The notes under the pieces were generated by a model. That model was not told the DNA's origin and searched no databases. It saw nothing but the letters and a program-made list of their open reading frames with translations. From Chaetomidium leptoderma (lineage: Eukaryota > Ascomycota > Sordariomycetes > Sordariales > Chaetomiaceae), in NCBI GenBank assembly GCA_033296705.1, contig MU856886.1:1-64000 (forward strand): a DNA stretch of 64,000 nucleotides, given 5' to 3'. Positions 32,745 through 42,874 of the stretch are shown one piece after another. Numbering within the stretch: position 1 is the stretch's first letter; the number at the start of each line of letters is the position of its first letter. The position numbers and the translations under genes were made by a program.

Positions 32745-35700
32745 GTTGGGCAGGGTCCTTGCGGATCAGGAAGACGCGGGGAGTATAGAGTCAGGGGAAC
32801 GCGGTATGATGAGACTCCTTGAATAAGCTCCAGGCTCGTGCCACATCGACCCAGTCCCTGAATACCGGCCTAGTTATATATGCACCCGCAAGATCACCAG
32901 TAGGCCCCAAGGCCTTCTATAACCCAAGCGGGGTTGATGCCAGACGAGCCCGGGCAGCAGCCGTTCACATGGACGGGTTGCGTTTTTCCATTGCCAGTTG
33001 CCGACACTCAAAGGCCATGAAGTGCATGAGCGCAAGAGGTCTCATTGGCAGGCTTCTTGCTCTGCATCGGAGTACCGTCGAGGGTTGCAGAGTGTGGCAG
33101 ACCGGAACTTCATTGGGGCAGGATGGGGCCGAGCACTGAGAAGAGCCGCATCTCTCAGGGTGTTTGGCATCCCCTCCCAGGCAGGCCGTGGAACGCGGGG
33201 CATCTCCTCCTTCTCTTGTCTCCCATCGGTTCCTCCCTCTGGTGCCCCCGTGCAGCTGCGGCCGGCTATGGCGGCTCGTTTGATGCTTGGTTGGTTGCTT
33301 GGCGTTTGCCGGAGCATGGCATGAGCGGAATCTGCACTGTTTGACGGCTCCCAGCTATCACGCCGTGGTGGGAGCATCTTGTCTGCCAGCTCCGCTGTTG
33401 GCCCCCCGTCTTGAAGATGTCAGCTGCCATGACCAACCTGGTTGGTGGACGGGTGCTTACTCAATTTCTTGTAAAAATGTTCCGTGTTTCTCAGCGATGT
33501 TCGACCAGAAGAAGTATACTGGCATCATCTCTGGCGCTCTTCTGAGAGATCAGAGCATCGCCAAAATATGTTTCGAGGGCCGACTTGAGGGAAACGGCGA
33601 GGGCAGGCGCCGGTGTATATAACCAAATTCCGTTCCTCTGCCTACCTGACTGAGCGAGCCACTTCCCACGCACACTCAGATTTGCAATTCCCTAATCGCG
33701 TAGATGTAATTTGAGCCCGGCATGTAGGCAGCAAGAGCAGCCTCTCCACAACAAGGCCACCTTAGTCGGGCGACATGCGTAGTCCAGGGTTTCTTGTATC
33801 ACACCGTCGCTGTCTGTTCTGACTCTTACTCTCTCCAAGGGCCGAATGCTCGGGCCAAGGTGGCTCAGATTATCGCGGGATCTGGCGCTGTGTCCTCAAC
33901 ACGGCCGAGCTCACCACGCGACACATTGCACTGCGCGGAGATGGCCCGGGAGTCTTTGCTCGACCCGGTGCTTCTTGCGGCTCTTGGATTGGGAGCAATT
34001 CAGGCTCGCCAGTCCCGCCAGTCCCGCCAGTATAATCGCATTGCTCCTTTGGAATCCAGCCAGTAATTAGCCTTTGCTGCCGTAGCGACACTGATGACTG
34101 GCGGTTTGCCCGTGTTCGCCAATGAGAGCAATCCTGGGGCTCAGCAGCACGACCAAACGGGATTCCAGGCGGCACCTCCCCCCGCGCCATTCCCTGATGT
34201 ATGGTAGAGGACGAGGTTCGCAACGCGCGGGACGGCTTCGGCAATTGCTGCCACGTCACTCCCGCAGCACTCGCATAATAGAGGATCGTCGTGGCCGGCT
34301 TCAATGACCTCATACTGGTTAGGAGTTGAGCCGTGACATATTGTCGCGTGGGATTCATGCGAACGTCGGCCTCTTGGTCCTCGGGACTCTGGAGGGTGAA
34401 TATAGGTAGTGTCGTGTAAACGTGCCTGAGAATCGAAGATGGGCTTCAATGCATCATGCCAGGACAATTGAGAAAGACCGTTTTTTCGACAGCGCCAATG
34501 GGTCTGTGGTGTGGGGGCGTGTCTGGCCATAACTCCAACTCCCGGGCTCCTCCCTCTCGCACGCCAACCCACTGAACCCAGCGATGCCGAGTGAGACTGG
34601 AGTGGGGGGAGGATGTGGCATCGAGCGGCAGGATTTGTGTTTAATAGTCTGTCCGGGCCGACCGAGCCGATAACGTCAAGGCCCCGGACGCAGCTCGAGA
34701 CGGGACCTTGTTCAATTTGTTTTGAATGTGCTGCGTGCAACACAAGGGCACCACCGCGCTCGAAGATGGAAGTCACCTATGGCTGCGGGTCTAGGTCCGG
34801 CCTTGTGCACGATCCACACTGCTCTGAAGCCCCGATACCACGCCTCGATTTGGGTTTTATAGATAGGTAGTGTGAGGTCGCAGGATGTATTCCGACCCAA
34901 AAAAAAAAGAAGACGTCTAAGAGAACGGCCTCTTCGGACCGTACTGTATACTGTGTAGGTATGTACACCCTAGACCTCCCGGGCGGCCGGACCGTACCGG
35001 GACACCCACCTACACACAGCCCTAACCCTGGACCAATGCGCGGCGGCATTTGTCATGTCTAGCCTGTCTGCCTGTCTGCCTGTCTGTGTAACGTCCGAAT
35101 CGTATTCTACGTCCTTCCAACTACCCGAGAGGAGAGAGCCATTGCTCGCAGGAAGTCGTAATACAAACACAGTTAAAGCCGGGGCACAGGTTGAGGCCCG
35201 AGTTTAGCCCAGGAACTACTGTAAGCTCGTTAGAACTTGGGGCACAGAATACGCAGCCGGGGCAGCCTGAGTTGGATCACGATGTTATTTTCGGAAGTTA
35301 ACCATGTGATAGAGGAGGAACTCGGCGAGAGAAGTCGGGTTGCTTGGGGTTTGATGCCTATAAGTATGAAGCTTCCGAGTCGTCTTCATCGTTTCTCTTC
35401 CCTCATCATCAGCATCATCATCCCACCAAGCGACCAACATGGTCAAATAAAAGGTGGCAAGGACATGTAGTTAAACAAACCCCTACCAAACTCACCGAGC
35501 AACTCAGTCTTGACCTGTAGTCTGGATAAGGTAATCACTGGTTGGCGGGATCGGTGTGTGCTTGCGTAACGTCATTCTCCTGGGGCCCAAAAGGAGCAGC
35601 TGGGCAGACAAGCTTCCGCCCATCCAATGAGAGCTCGAGATGCGCCGGGGTGACCGTCCCACTTTCGTCAAGGGGTGGGTCACGCCTCCCACGCTCCGCC

Positions 35701-36177
35701 CGGCGCCCACCTCCGACCTTAGCCTGTCAGCCTGTCTTATCCGTATCTGCCACTGGCAACCGCCTGCCAAAGGTGGGGGGAGGGTTGAACGACCACGAAG
35801 CCATCTCGTTGGGCGCCGCGACAAAGACAACAAAGCCTCAATAGCCACCGACTCCCGTCCTCTGCGGTGCAACAGGGCGACTCGAGCTGCGGGATACTCG
35901 ACCCCTACATTCTTGTGTTCCTGCACAAAAGCGCCCGCGAACCAGCTCACCTGCCAAATCGACGTTCCACCGAGCGAGCGCATCTCCAAGCTTGTCGTCT
36001 CACGGCTCCACTCTCCGAGGCGGGGCTCGTGAGTCGTGGGGGGGGACCAACAGAGAGAGACGAGCCACGAGCCATCTCGCACCCTTCGCAGGAGAGCGCT
36101 CAATCAAACATACTTCCATCTCCTCGAGTACCATCGTCTTCCTCGATATCCACCCCGTAAAGTGACTGTTTCCCCCG
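32745..36177. other. Gene-poor stretch of 3.4 kb
   Basis: The longest stretch in the window without a supported gene. Frames up to about 200 codons occur on the minus strand near 34.1-34.8 kb and 35.5-36.1 kb, but they are motif-free, overlap frames on the other strand and have no splice pairs. A CCCTAACCC motif lies near 35019 and a TGTCTGCC triple repeat near 35060-35085. The last ~350 bp should be the promoter and leader of the tail-anchored-type gene. Confidence 0.55.
32874..32880 (-). promoter_or_regulatory. Possible TATA box for the small candidate gene
   Basis: Minus-strand TATATAA, at a distance of about 130 bp from the ATG at 32744, which would leave a leader of about 100 bases. Confidence 0.3.
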
Positions 36178-37301
36178 ATGGCGCCTTTGGATCTTCCGCG
36201 CGCACGCCGGGGAGCGCAGCGCAGTGTCAGCTCCCCCGAGGCCGCGGGGCAGTCAGGCGCACCGTCGCCCCAGCGTCGGAATGACGGTCAGTTGGATGCC
36301 ACTGGATCGGGCCTTGACCAGCGACTGATGATGTCTGCAAATCCAGAGTCGTGGGTCGAGGTCGCCTCGCAGCCGTCGTCGTCGTCCTTATCTTCTATCG
36401 GAGACGACATCGTGACAACAGGACTCAGGGTTGGCAGCACCGCGTACCCACCGAGGCGGAGACGGCCGCAACCACAGCACCCCATGCCCGCTTCCTTCAT
36501 CGTCGGCCACCCCGCAACCCAAGGGGGCGCAACGAGCAGTCAGGAAGAGTACGACGAGACAGAGAGCGAAGAGGACCGGGTCATGACCAGCTCAACCGAA
36601 GCGATACACCCGTCGGCCAACTTACTCCGCCAACAGGCCACAGCAAGGGCAAGCGCGGTGATCACAGACTCGGACAGTGACGATGATGAGAATGCGACAG
36701 CCCTCGGCCGGCCATCCAACGGCCCTGTGTTTAGGCCCCAGCCGAACGCATTCTCCCACCCTCCGTCACACATAACCCACCGCCACTCAACGGGCTCCGC
36801 ACCATATCACCACCACCACCACCACCCCTCCCACTCGCGGCCCTCGATGACCAACCGCCCCCACTCCCGCTCCCACCGCGGCCCACCAAACTACATGTCC
36901 CCGTCCTACCAAGCCGACAACGACGCCGCCCTACGCGCCTCCTTGACGACCCTCCTCTCCTGCGCCGCTGCAGCCCGCGGCCTCCCCAAGCACGAGGAAA
37001 GACGCACCACAGTTCCCGGCGGCAGCACCGGCGTCATACCAAGCTCCCAGCCCATGGAGCTCCGCCTAGTCCCCGAATCAGAGCTCATGGCCGACGACGG
37101 CCCACCGCCACCACCGCCAACCAGTACCACCACCGCAGCAGCAGTAGTAGCAAGAACAGCCTCCAACTCATCCGCCCCAAGCGCGCCCTCCTCCTCCACC
37201 TCGGGCGGCCGCGACTACTACACAGAAAAGACCAAGCGCCCTGCAGCAACGACCCAATCCCGTCCCGCGCGCGCAACCAAGAAGAAGCGGACCACCCTCG
37301 T

Positions 37302-37336
<35 letters not shown>

Positions 37337-37692
37337 TTGAGACAGCCACCGCCACCGACGCGGATACAGCACCCTTCTTCTTCAACGTCAGCCCGACGCT
37401 GCTCACCTGGGTCGTCAGCGCCGGCGTGGTCGTGCTCGTGTCGGTTGTCGGGTTTGGAGCCGGTTATGTCATTGGTCGGGAGGTCGGGCGGCAGGAGTCT
37501 GCTGTTGCTGCTTCTTCGCTGGGCGGCGGCGGCGGGTTTGGGTCGTCTGGTGGTGCAGGCGTGAATACCTCTGCTGCTGCTGGGTGTGGGGGTGAGTTGG
37601 TGAGAGCCGGTGGTGGTGGTGGTGGGAGTTCGGGGACGTTGAGGAGGATTCGATGGGGTGGTGGTGGTGTTGGGAAGAGCGTTGCTGCTTGA
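36178..37692 (+). CDS. Single-pass C-terminal membrane protein with Ser-rich cytosolic region
   Basis: Intron-free gene of 504 residues. The first ~400 residues are mostly disordered: Ser, Pro, His (a six-His run) and acidic clusters (SDSDSDDDENA). Two short blocks look conserved: PESWVEVASQ with SIGDDIVTTGL at ~56-85, and DNDAALRASLTTLLSCAAAARGLPKHEER in the middle, which could form an amphipathic helix. A basic segment (ATKKKRT) and a Gly run precede one membrane segment, LLTWVVSAGVVVLVSVVGFG plus AGYVIG, at ~408-432, with GxxxG spacing. The tail after it is Gly/Ser-rich, about 70 residues. ESWVEV has the W-x-x-V form of an Atg8-binding motif. Function unknown; the layout is that of an organelle-surface protein. 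Confidence 0.72.
37307..37332 (+). repeat. GGC repeat encoding poly-Gly
   Basis: Run of GGC codons encoding about nine glycines, placed between a basic segment and the membrane segment of the tail-anchored-type protein. Confidence 0.85.
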
Positions 37693-38874
37693 ATGTCTTT
37701 TCTGACTGGCCGACCGACTGACCGACTGGGTGGTTTTGAGAAAAGGGGGGTAAGACACAACGACAGTGGCGGGATATGAATGGGTCATGAGGCACATGTC
37801 GTTATGATTGGTATGACGACGACGACGGCGGCGGCGATACCTACATGCATGGGCATTTGGGCTCGGGCTGAGCCTTTTGGGGTTCGATCACTTGCATATG
37901 GCGGCGGTAACTTACTTATTAGCAACGGTTTCCTTTGTTTTGGTTGGCTCGGGTCGTGGGTGGCTTTTGGTGGTGTTTTGTTTTTTTTGGTTTATTAGGG
38001 AGATACCGGTAGTTTCAGATCGTCGAGCAGCTAGCAGCAGCAGCAGCAACATACCACCGTGGTCGTTTTTGTTCATACTCCTCTTCTTCTCTCACCCCTG
38101 ATCGAACTCGGTGTCTGTCGCCACCGTGCGCGTCAAGCAACATCACATGTGACATGAGAACTAGCAAAAATGATCGACGTCTGAGGCTATCTTTTATTAC
38201 TCGTACAATGCTGACTTGGGTATCGACACTGCTGTGATGTGAAGCAAGGGTGGTGGGTATCTGGGTATAGGATACTTACTAGGCAGAGCCATGTGTAAAA
38301 TCGCCGTGTACCTGTCGTGACCATACCTTGCGGCCGTCGTGAAACTAATCCGGGAAAAAAAGAAAAACGCAATATGATAAAAACCCGCAACCGTACCGTA
38401 CAAACGTAAAAAACCAACCAAACTTTTGATGACCCACGAAGCAAAGCCCTCTCGACACCCTCAGAACCCTCAGGAAGCCCGCAGACGATGGGGTGGCAAG
38501 TCGGTTCAAGAACCGCTTTCCATTTCCCCAACGCCATTGATGCCCACAGAGCCCACGAGCCAACGAGCCCACGGAGAAACCCATCTTTGTTCTGCATTAA
38601 ACTGACTGATCGCCATTTGAGGCCAAGATCCGGCAAGCCAACCAGCACCGCTATGAGCCGATGCATAAAGGAGCTGTCAAAAAGCTAAGCAGCCCACGAG
38701 TCAAGTTCAAGCCCTCAGGTGTATCGCTGCTTCTTTGCAAGAAGCTGTCTCTCAAAGCCCACGAGCCCCCGTTCGGGAGTTAGAGTTCAAAAGCCGACAA
38801 CCCACAAGCCCTCGGATAGAACTGTGCAGAGCCCTCGTTGTGATCCCGCATGCGCGGCTGTGTCATACCACTTC
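37693..38874. other. Convergent 3' region with dispersed GCCCACGAG words
   Basis: The tail-anchored-type gene and the nucleolin gene end towards each other. Between about 38540 and 38830 the word GCCCACGAG or a one-base variant occurs five or six times at irregular spacing. No coding frame is supported. Confidence 0.55.
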
Positions 38875-40378
38875 TTAGAAGGTGGTCCTCTTGCCTTGGA
38901 AACCACCGCCACCGCGGCTTCCGCCAAAGCCACCACGACCACCACCACGGCCACCACCACGGTCGCCGAAGCCGCCACGACCACCACCACGGCCGCCGAA
39001 GCCGCCGCCGCCGCCGCGACCACCGCCACGACCACCAAAGCCACCACGGCCACCACCGCGACCGCCACCGAAGCCGCCGCCGCCGCCACCGTTGGGGTCA
39101 CGGGGCTTGGCGTAGTCCAGACGGACGGGCCTGCCATCAAGGTCACCGCCGTTGCAGGCATCGAAAGCAGCCTTGGCATCCTCGATAGACGAGAATGTCA
39201 CATAGGCGAAACCCTTGGCACGACCAGACTCCCTGATTTCGAGGTTAGTGGTGTGGAAAAATCAGCCTGAGGAAGATGGGGTACTCACTGGTCAGTCGGG
39301 ATCCGGAGGCTCTGGACCTTGGCGGCCTCGTTGAAGAAGTTCGAGACAGAGTCCTCGTCGGCGCTGAAGGGAAGGTTGCCAACGAAGAGAGTATCGCTGG
39401 GAGGGCTGATGACATCACCGTGCTTGCGAGCGCGGTCGGCGGCACGAGCATTGGGCTGGGCATCGGTGCTGGGCTTAGCGGCAAAGTCGAGGCGCAAGTC
39501 GCGGCCCTGGAGGAAGGAGCCGTTCTTCTCGTTGTAAGCCTTCTCGGCGACCTCGGGGCTATCGAAGTCGACGTAGCCAAAGCCACGCGAGCGACCGGAC
39601 TCCTTGTCGATAACGACGCGAGCACCAACGATGCCCTCGTAGCTTTGGAACTCCTCGTACAGGGCATTGTCATCGACACCCCAGCCGAGGTTGCCAACCC
39701 AGAGGGTGGCGCTCTTCTCGGAAGCATCGCCGTCCGACTTGGTCTTCTTGGCAGAGGCCTCATCCGACTCGGGCTCCTCCTCGGCCTTCCTCTTCTTGGA
39801 GGGCTTCTCGGCAACGGCAGGCTTCTCCTCGGCGGAGTCGGACTCCTCCTCAGATGAATCGGAGCCGTCAGAGGCAGCGTCGCTCGAGTCGTCCTCAGAC
39901 TGGGCGGCGAAAGTTAGCAACCAATAATGGTACTCGAGATGTTTGGAAGGCAACTTACGTCGTCAGAGTCAGACTTGGCCTTCTTCTCAACCTTGCCGTT
40001 CGCCGCCTTGGCGGCCTTGACAGGCTTCTTTACCTCCTCTTCCTCCTCGTCCGAGTCGGAGTCGGAAGAGTCAGACGACTCAGCGGCGACCTTGGCACCA
40101 CCATTGGCCTTGGACTTGGGGGCATCGGCCATCTCGACATCCGAGTCGGACTCGCTGTCCTCATCGGAGCTGCTGGCGCTGGCCTCAGATTCCGAATCGG
40201 ACTCACTCTCCGACTCCGACTCGACCTTCTTGGACTTCTTGCCGGCGGCCTTCTTGGAGACCTCCTTGGCCGACTTCTCAACCTTGGTGGCAGCGGCCTT
40301 GACGGGCGCGGCAGCCTTCGCGGGGGCAGCCTTGGCCTTGACGGCCTTGACGGGCTTGGTGTCCTTGGTCTTGCCCAT
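38875..40378 (-). CDS. nsr1: Nucleolin-type rRNA processing protein (Nsr1/Gar2)
   Basis: Nucleolar protein needed for pre-rRNA processing and small-subunit assembly. Three exons: 40378-39959, 39899-39289 and 39232-38875, giving 462 residues. The order is the classic one: Lys/Ala-rich start with KKSKK, alternating acidic serine tracts (ESESESDSESEASASSSDED; SDSSDSDSDEEEEE) that fit casein-kinase-2 sites, RRM1 at ~204-280 (TLWVGNLGWG, GRSRGFGYVDF), RRM2 at ~309-385 (DTLFVGNLPFS, GRAKGFAYVTF) and a C-terminal RGG/GAR domain with GFGGRGGGRGG repeats, a target for arginine methylation and helicase contact. The final residues are GGFQGKRTTF. The last splice falls inside RRM2. It shares a 467-bp promoter with a complex I subunit gene. 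Confidence 0.93.
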
Positions 40379-40845
40379 GGTGAATTATTTGATGGAAAAT
40401 TGGAGTTGGGGAATTGAGAAGGCTTTCCTGGGGCTGGGCTAATGCGTGAGGAAAGGGAAGAAGACGGGCAGGAAAAGAAAATTTTGGAGGGGGAGGAAGA
40501 AGTAGTCGAGCGAGGCTGGGCGACCGATAAGCAGAAAATCAGAAAATTCGCGTCTTATCGCAAAAGTTAGGTTGAGCGGGGCCGAGGGGCGGGAAGGCGC
40601 ATGCCAAGAGTAGAGAGGGTGGGGTCTCTGCACGTTTCTTCGGCTAGCCAATTCGGGTGCGTGTTCTGGCCTGTGAATCCAGGCACCAAGAACTGGAGCT
40701 TGGGCGAGCGAGCGAGCGAGCTGCATTGGCTCCGACGCAATTGAGCATCTCGACTCCTCGAGTGGGCAACGCCATTGACCGTCCAGCACCCCAACACACG
40801 ACCTGCGCCGGCCACAGGATTGCTCGGCAAAGCCAACACATCACC
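40379..40845. promoter_or_regulatory. Bidirectional promoter, nsr1 and complex I 12.3-kDa subunit
   Basis: 467 bp separate the start codons. A GCGA tetranucleotide run lies at about 40705-40720. No element was identified with confidence. Confidence 0.55.
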
Positions 40846-41283
40846 ATGCCGACTCCCGAGTCCGAGGCCTTCCTGGCCAAGAAGCCCAAGGTTCCCCCCA
40901 CTTTTGACGGCGTCGACTACGACGACACGAAGCGCCTGAAGCAGGCCCAAGACGCCATCATCCGCGAGCAATGGGTACAGGTCATGATGGGACGGCTGGT
41001 CCGGGAGGAGCTGAGCAAGTGCTACTACCGGGAAGGCGTCAACCACCTGGAGAAGTGCGGCCGGCTGAGAGGTCAGTCTATCCTCGCGGGAAGAGGCGGG
41101 AGTACCCAGGCCATCAGAAACGAGGCACCCTCGCAGACACCAGAAGTCTGTGAGGAGATGTTTACGTGGGTAGCGTGCTAACATCGTGCAGAACGGTACC
41201 TTGACTTGCTCAAGAACGCCAAGGTCAAGGGCTACCTGTTCGAACAACAGAACTACTTCTCGAAGGAGGGTGCGCCGCAATAA
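40846..41283 (+). CDS. nuo-12.3: NADH:ubiquinone oxidoreductase 12.3-kDa subunit (PDSW/NDUFB10 type)
   Basis: Accessory subunit of the membrane arm of mitochondrial complex I. Two exons, 40846-41071 and 41192-41283, encode 105 residues, which fits the Neurospora 12.3-kDa subunit. Marks: MPTPESEAFLAKKP at the start, PTFDGVDYDDTKRLKQAQD, REQWVQVMMGRLVREEL and the two paired cysteines SKCYYREGVNHLEKCG of the PDSW family, with the splice restoring RLRERYLDLLKNAK. It ends GYLFEQQNYFSKEGAPQ. No cleavable presequence, as known for this subunit. The intron donor is GTCAGT and its branch point GCTAACA is clear. Confidence 0.93.
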
Positions 41284-41704
41284 ACAATCGCGGGCTTTGG
41301 GATGCATGGAATGAGCGTCGAGGATTAGGCACAGGTTCATCGAGAGGGAGTGCGTTCGGGGAGAGGACGGGCAAACTGACGAGAGGCAAGGATGGAAGTG
41401 TCGGGGCTGGCCAGCTCGGAATCCCAACATCCGGGATTCAATTGTACATACAAGCAATTGAAACTATGTAAACCACCATTAAACCCCCTAATGAATCTTC
41501 GATGTTCGTAAATTCAATTGTTTTGGTTAGTTCTCAATGCCGGTCGTGCCATGGGGCTGTCCCGACAATTTGATATCAAAACTGCGCAGCTGGTCGATCC
41601 CGACCGCCCTAGAAATTTTTAGCTCCGTCCAATTCCATCCCGCAACTCGACCAGCAACCTGCAACAAACCCCCGAAGCAAACACTCACCACATCGACGCC
41701 CACC
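41284..41704. other. Intergenic between complex I subunit and mL54 genes
   Basis: 421 bp, 3' side of one plus-strand gene and promoter of the next. AT-rich at about 41440-41530. No gene seen. Confidence 0.6.
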
Positions 41705-42495
41705 ATGATCTGCCGAACGTGTCTCCGGCGAGCCTCAGGGTTCACAACCCGGCAAATAACAGCGCAAGCGCTCACGCGAACAACAACAGCAGCAGCAGCA
41801 GCAGCGGCAACACGGACCTTCACCACGACGCTCCGCACGCGCAATGCCGCTCCCACACCGGCCGCCGCCGCGCCGGCAGCAGCCACAGCCTCGGCCGAGT
41901 CGACAACGACACCAGACCTCACCCCCTTGACGCCGCCGCCCGCCGACGCGAAAGCCGCGGCGCTCTCCTCCTGCCCCGAGGGCACCGTGCTGAGCGGCCT
42001 GAACTACTTCAAGGGCAAGACCGACCCTGCGGCGCTCCGCGACGAGGCCTACCCGTCGTGGCTGTGGAACTGCCTCGAGGTGCAAAAGAAGGCCGCGTCG
42101 ACGGCCGACGCGGACGCAGGGGATGAATTCTGTTTGTTCTTTTTTCTCTCCTTTTTCTCTCTCCCCCCACCCCCCCCCCCCCGGAACCGGGTGGTACTGG
42201 TAACTAATCTCCGATTCTTCTTTCCCCCAAACAACCAGCCAAGTCCAAGAAGCAGCGCCGCCTCGCCCTCAAGCGGCAGCGGCTGCAGGAGGCGCGGCTG
42301 CTCGCGTCGGGCGACCTCGAGGCGCTGGTGCCCAAGATCCCGCTGCACAAGCAAACGGTCAACCTGCCGTCGGCCGAGCCCGGGAACCTGGGGCAGGCCA
42401 TCGAGGCCGTGGACAAGCGGGAGGAGCTCCGCCAGGCGATGCGCAAGGAGCGGCGGGCCAAGATCAAGGAGACCAATTACCTCAAGGCTATGTAG
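41705..42495 (+). CDS. mrpl37: Mitochondrial large-subunit ribosomal protein mL54 (MrpL37)
   Basis: Component of the mitochondrial 54S ribosomal subunit. Two exons, 41705-42131 and 42239-42495, encode 227 residues. The start MICRTCLRRASGFTTRQ is a typical presequence, followed by an Ala/Thr/Pro-rich stretch to about residue 80. The family core follows: CPEGTVLSGLNYFKGKTDP, DEAYPSWLWNCLEVQKK, then, across the splice, KSKKQRRLALKRQRLQEARL and KETNYLKAM at the end. The core is well conserved, whereas the Ala-rich part is long for the family. The intron carries a long C run near 42165-42182, an unusual polypyrimidine placement close to its donor, and a CTAAT branch point before the CAG acceptor. 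Confidence 0.92.
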
Positions 42496-42874
42496 AGCAG
42501 TCATATATGTTGGGGGGGGGGGTTTGTTGTGTCTCGGCGGTGGCTGGGTGGTGGGTGGTTACTAGAGAGACATACGACGTGGGGAGATGATGGATCGATT
42601 GGACGGTGGCGTCCAGGTGTGTGTACAAACATTGTGTATTGTATGTATAATTGGCACAGATACACCACGGCATAGACTTTGGTACTCATTATTGTATTTG
42701 TTTAACTATTATTTTTTGAATGTTATCCGTGGCCCAATAGACCATGGGGAGCCCCTTCCAACCCACTGGGGGGAGTTAGCCCATCCTGATATTGTCATGA
42801 CTACATACATCGCTTGGGCATGTGCGCCCCGAATTACTCAATGGCTTTCCCTCGCCCTAGAATGAGAAATCCAA
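42496..42874. other. Convergent 3' region, mL54 and TAF7
   Basis: 379 bp between two converging genes; holds the 3' untranslated regions, with a G run at about 42511-42522. No gene seen. Confidence 0.6.

Noticed and set aside
34141..34776. Minus-strand frame of about 211 codons
   Set aside because: Reads like random translation; no conserved block, no splice structure, overlaps other frames.
35010..35030. CCCTAACCC as possible telomere edge
   Set aside because: Only about one and a half units; flanked on both sides by ordinary genes.
35504..36103. Minus-strand frame of about 199 codons
   Set aside because: Lies over the likely promoter and leader of the gene at 36178 and has no recognisable motif.
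37307..37620. Gly/GGC-rich part as a possible non-coding repeat
   Set aside because: It is in frame within a complete 504-residue protein with a membrane segment between the Gly tracts.
38850..39270. Plus-strand Thr/Ala-, Pro- and His-rich frames
   Set aside because: They are antisense reflections of the RGG repeats of nsr1.
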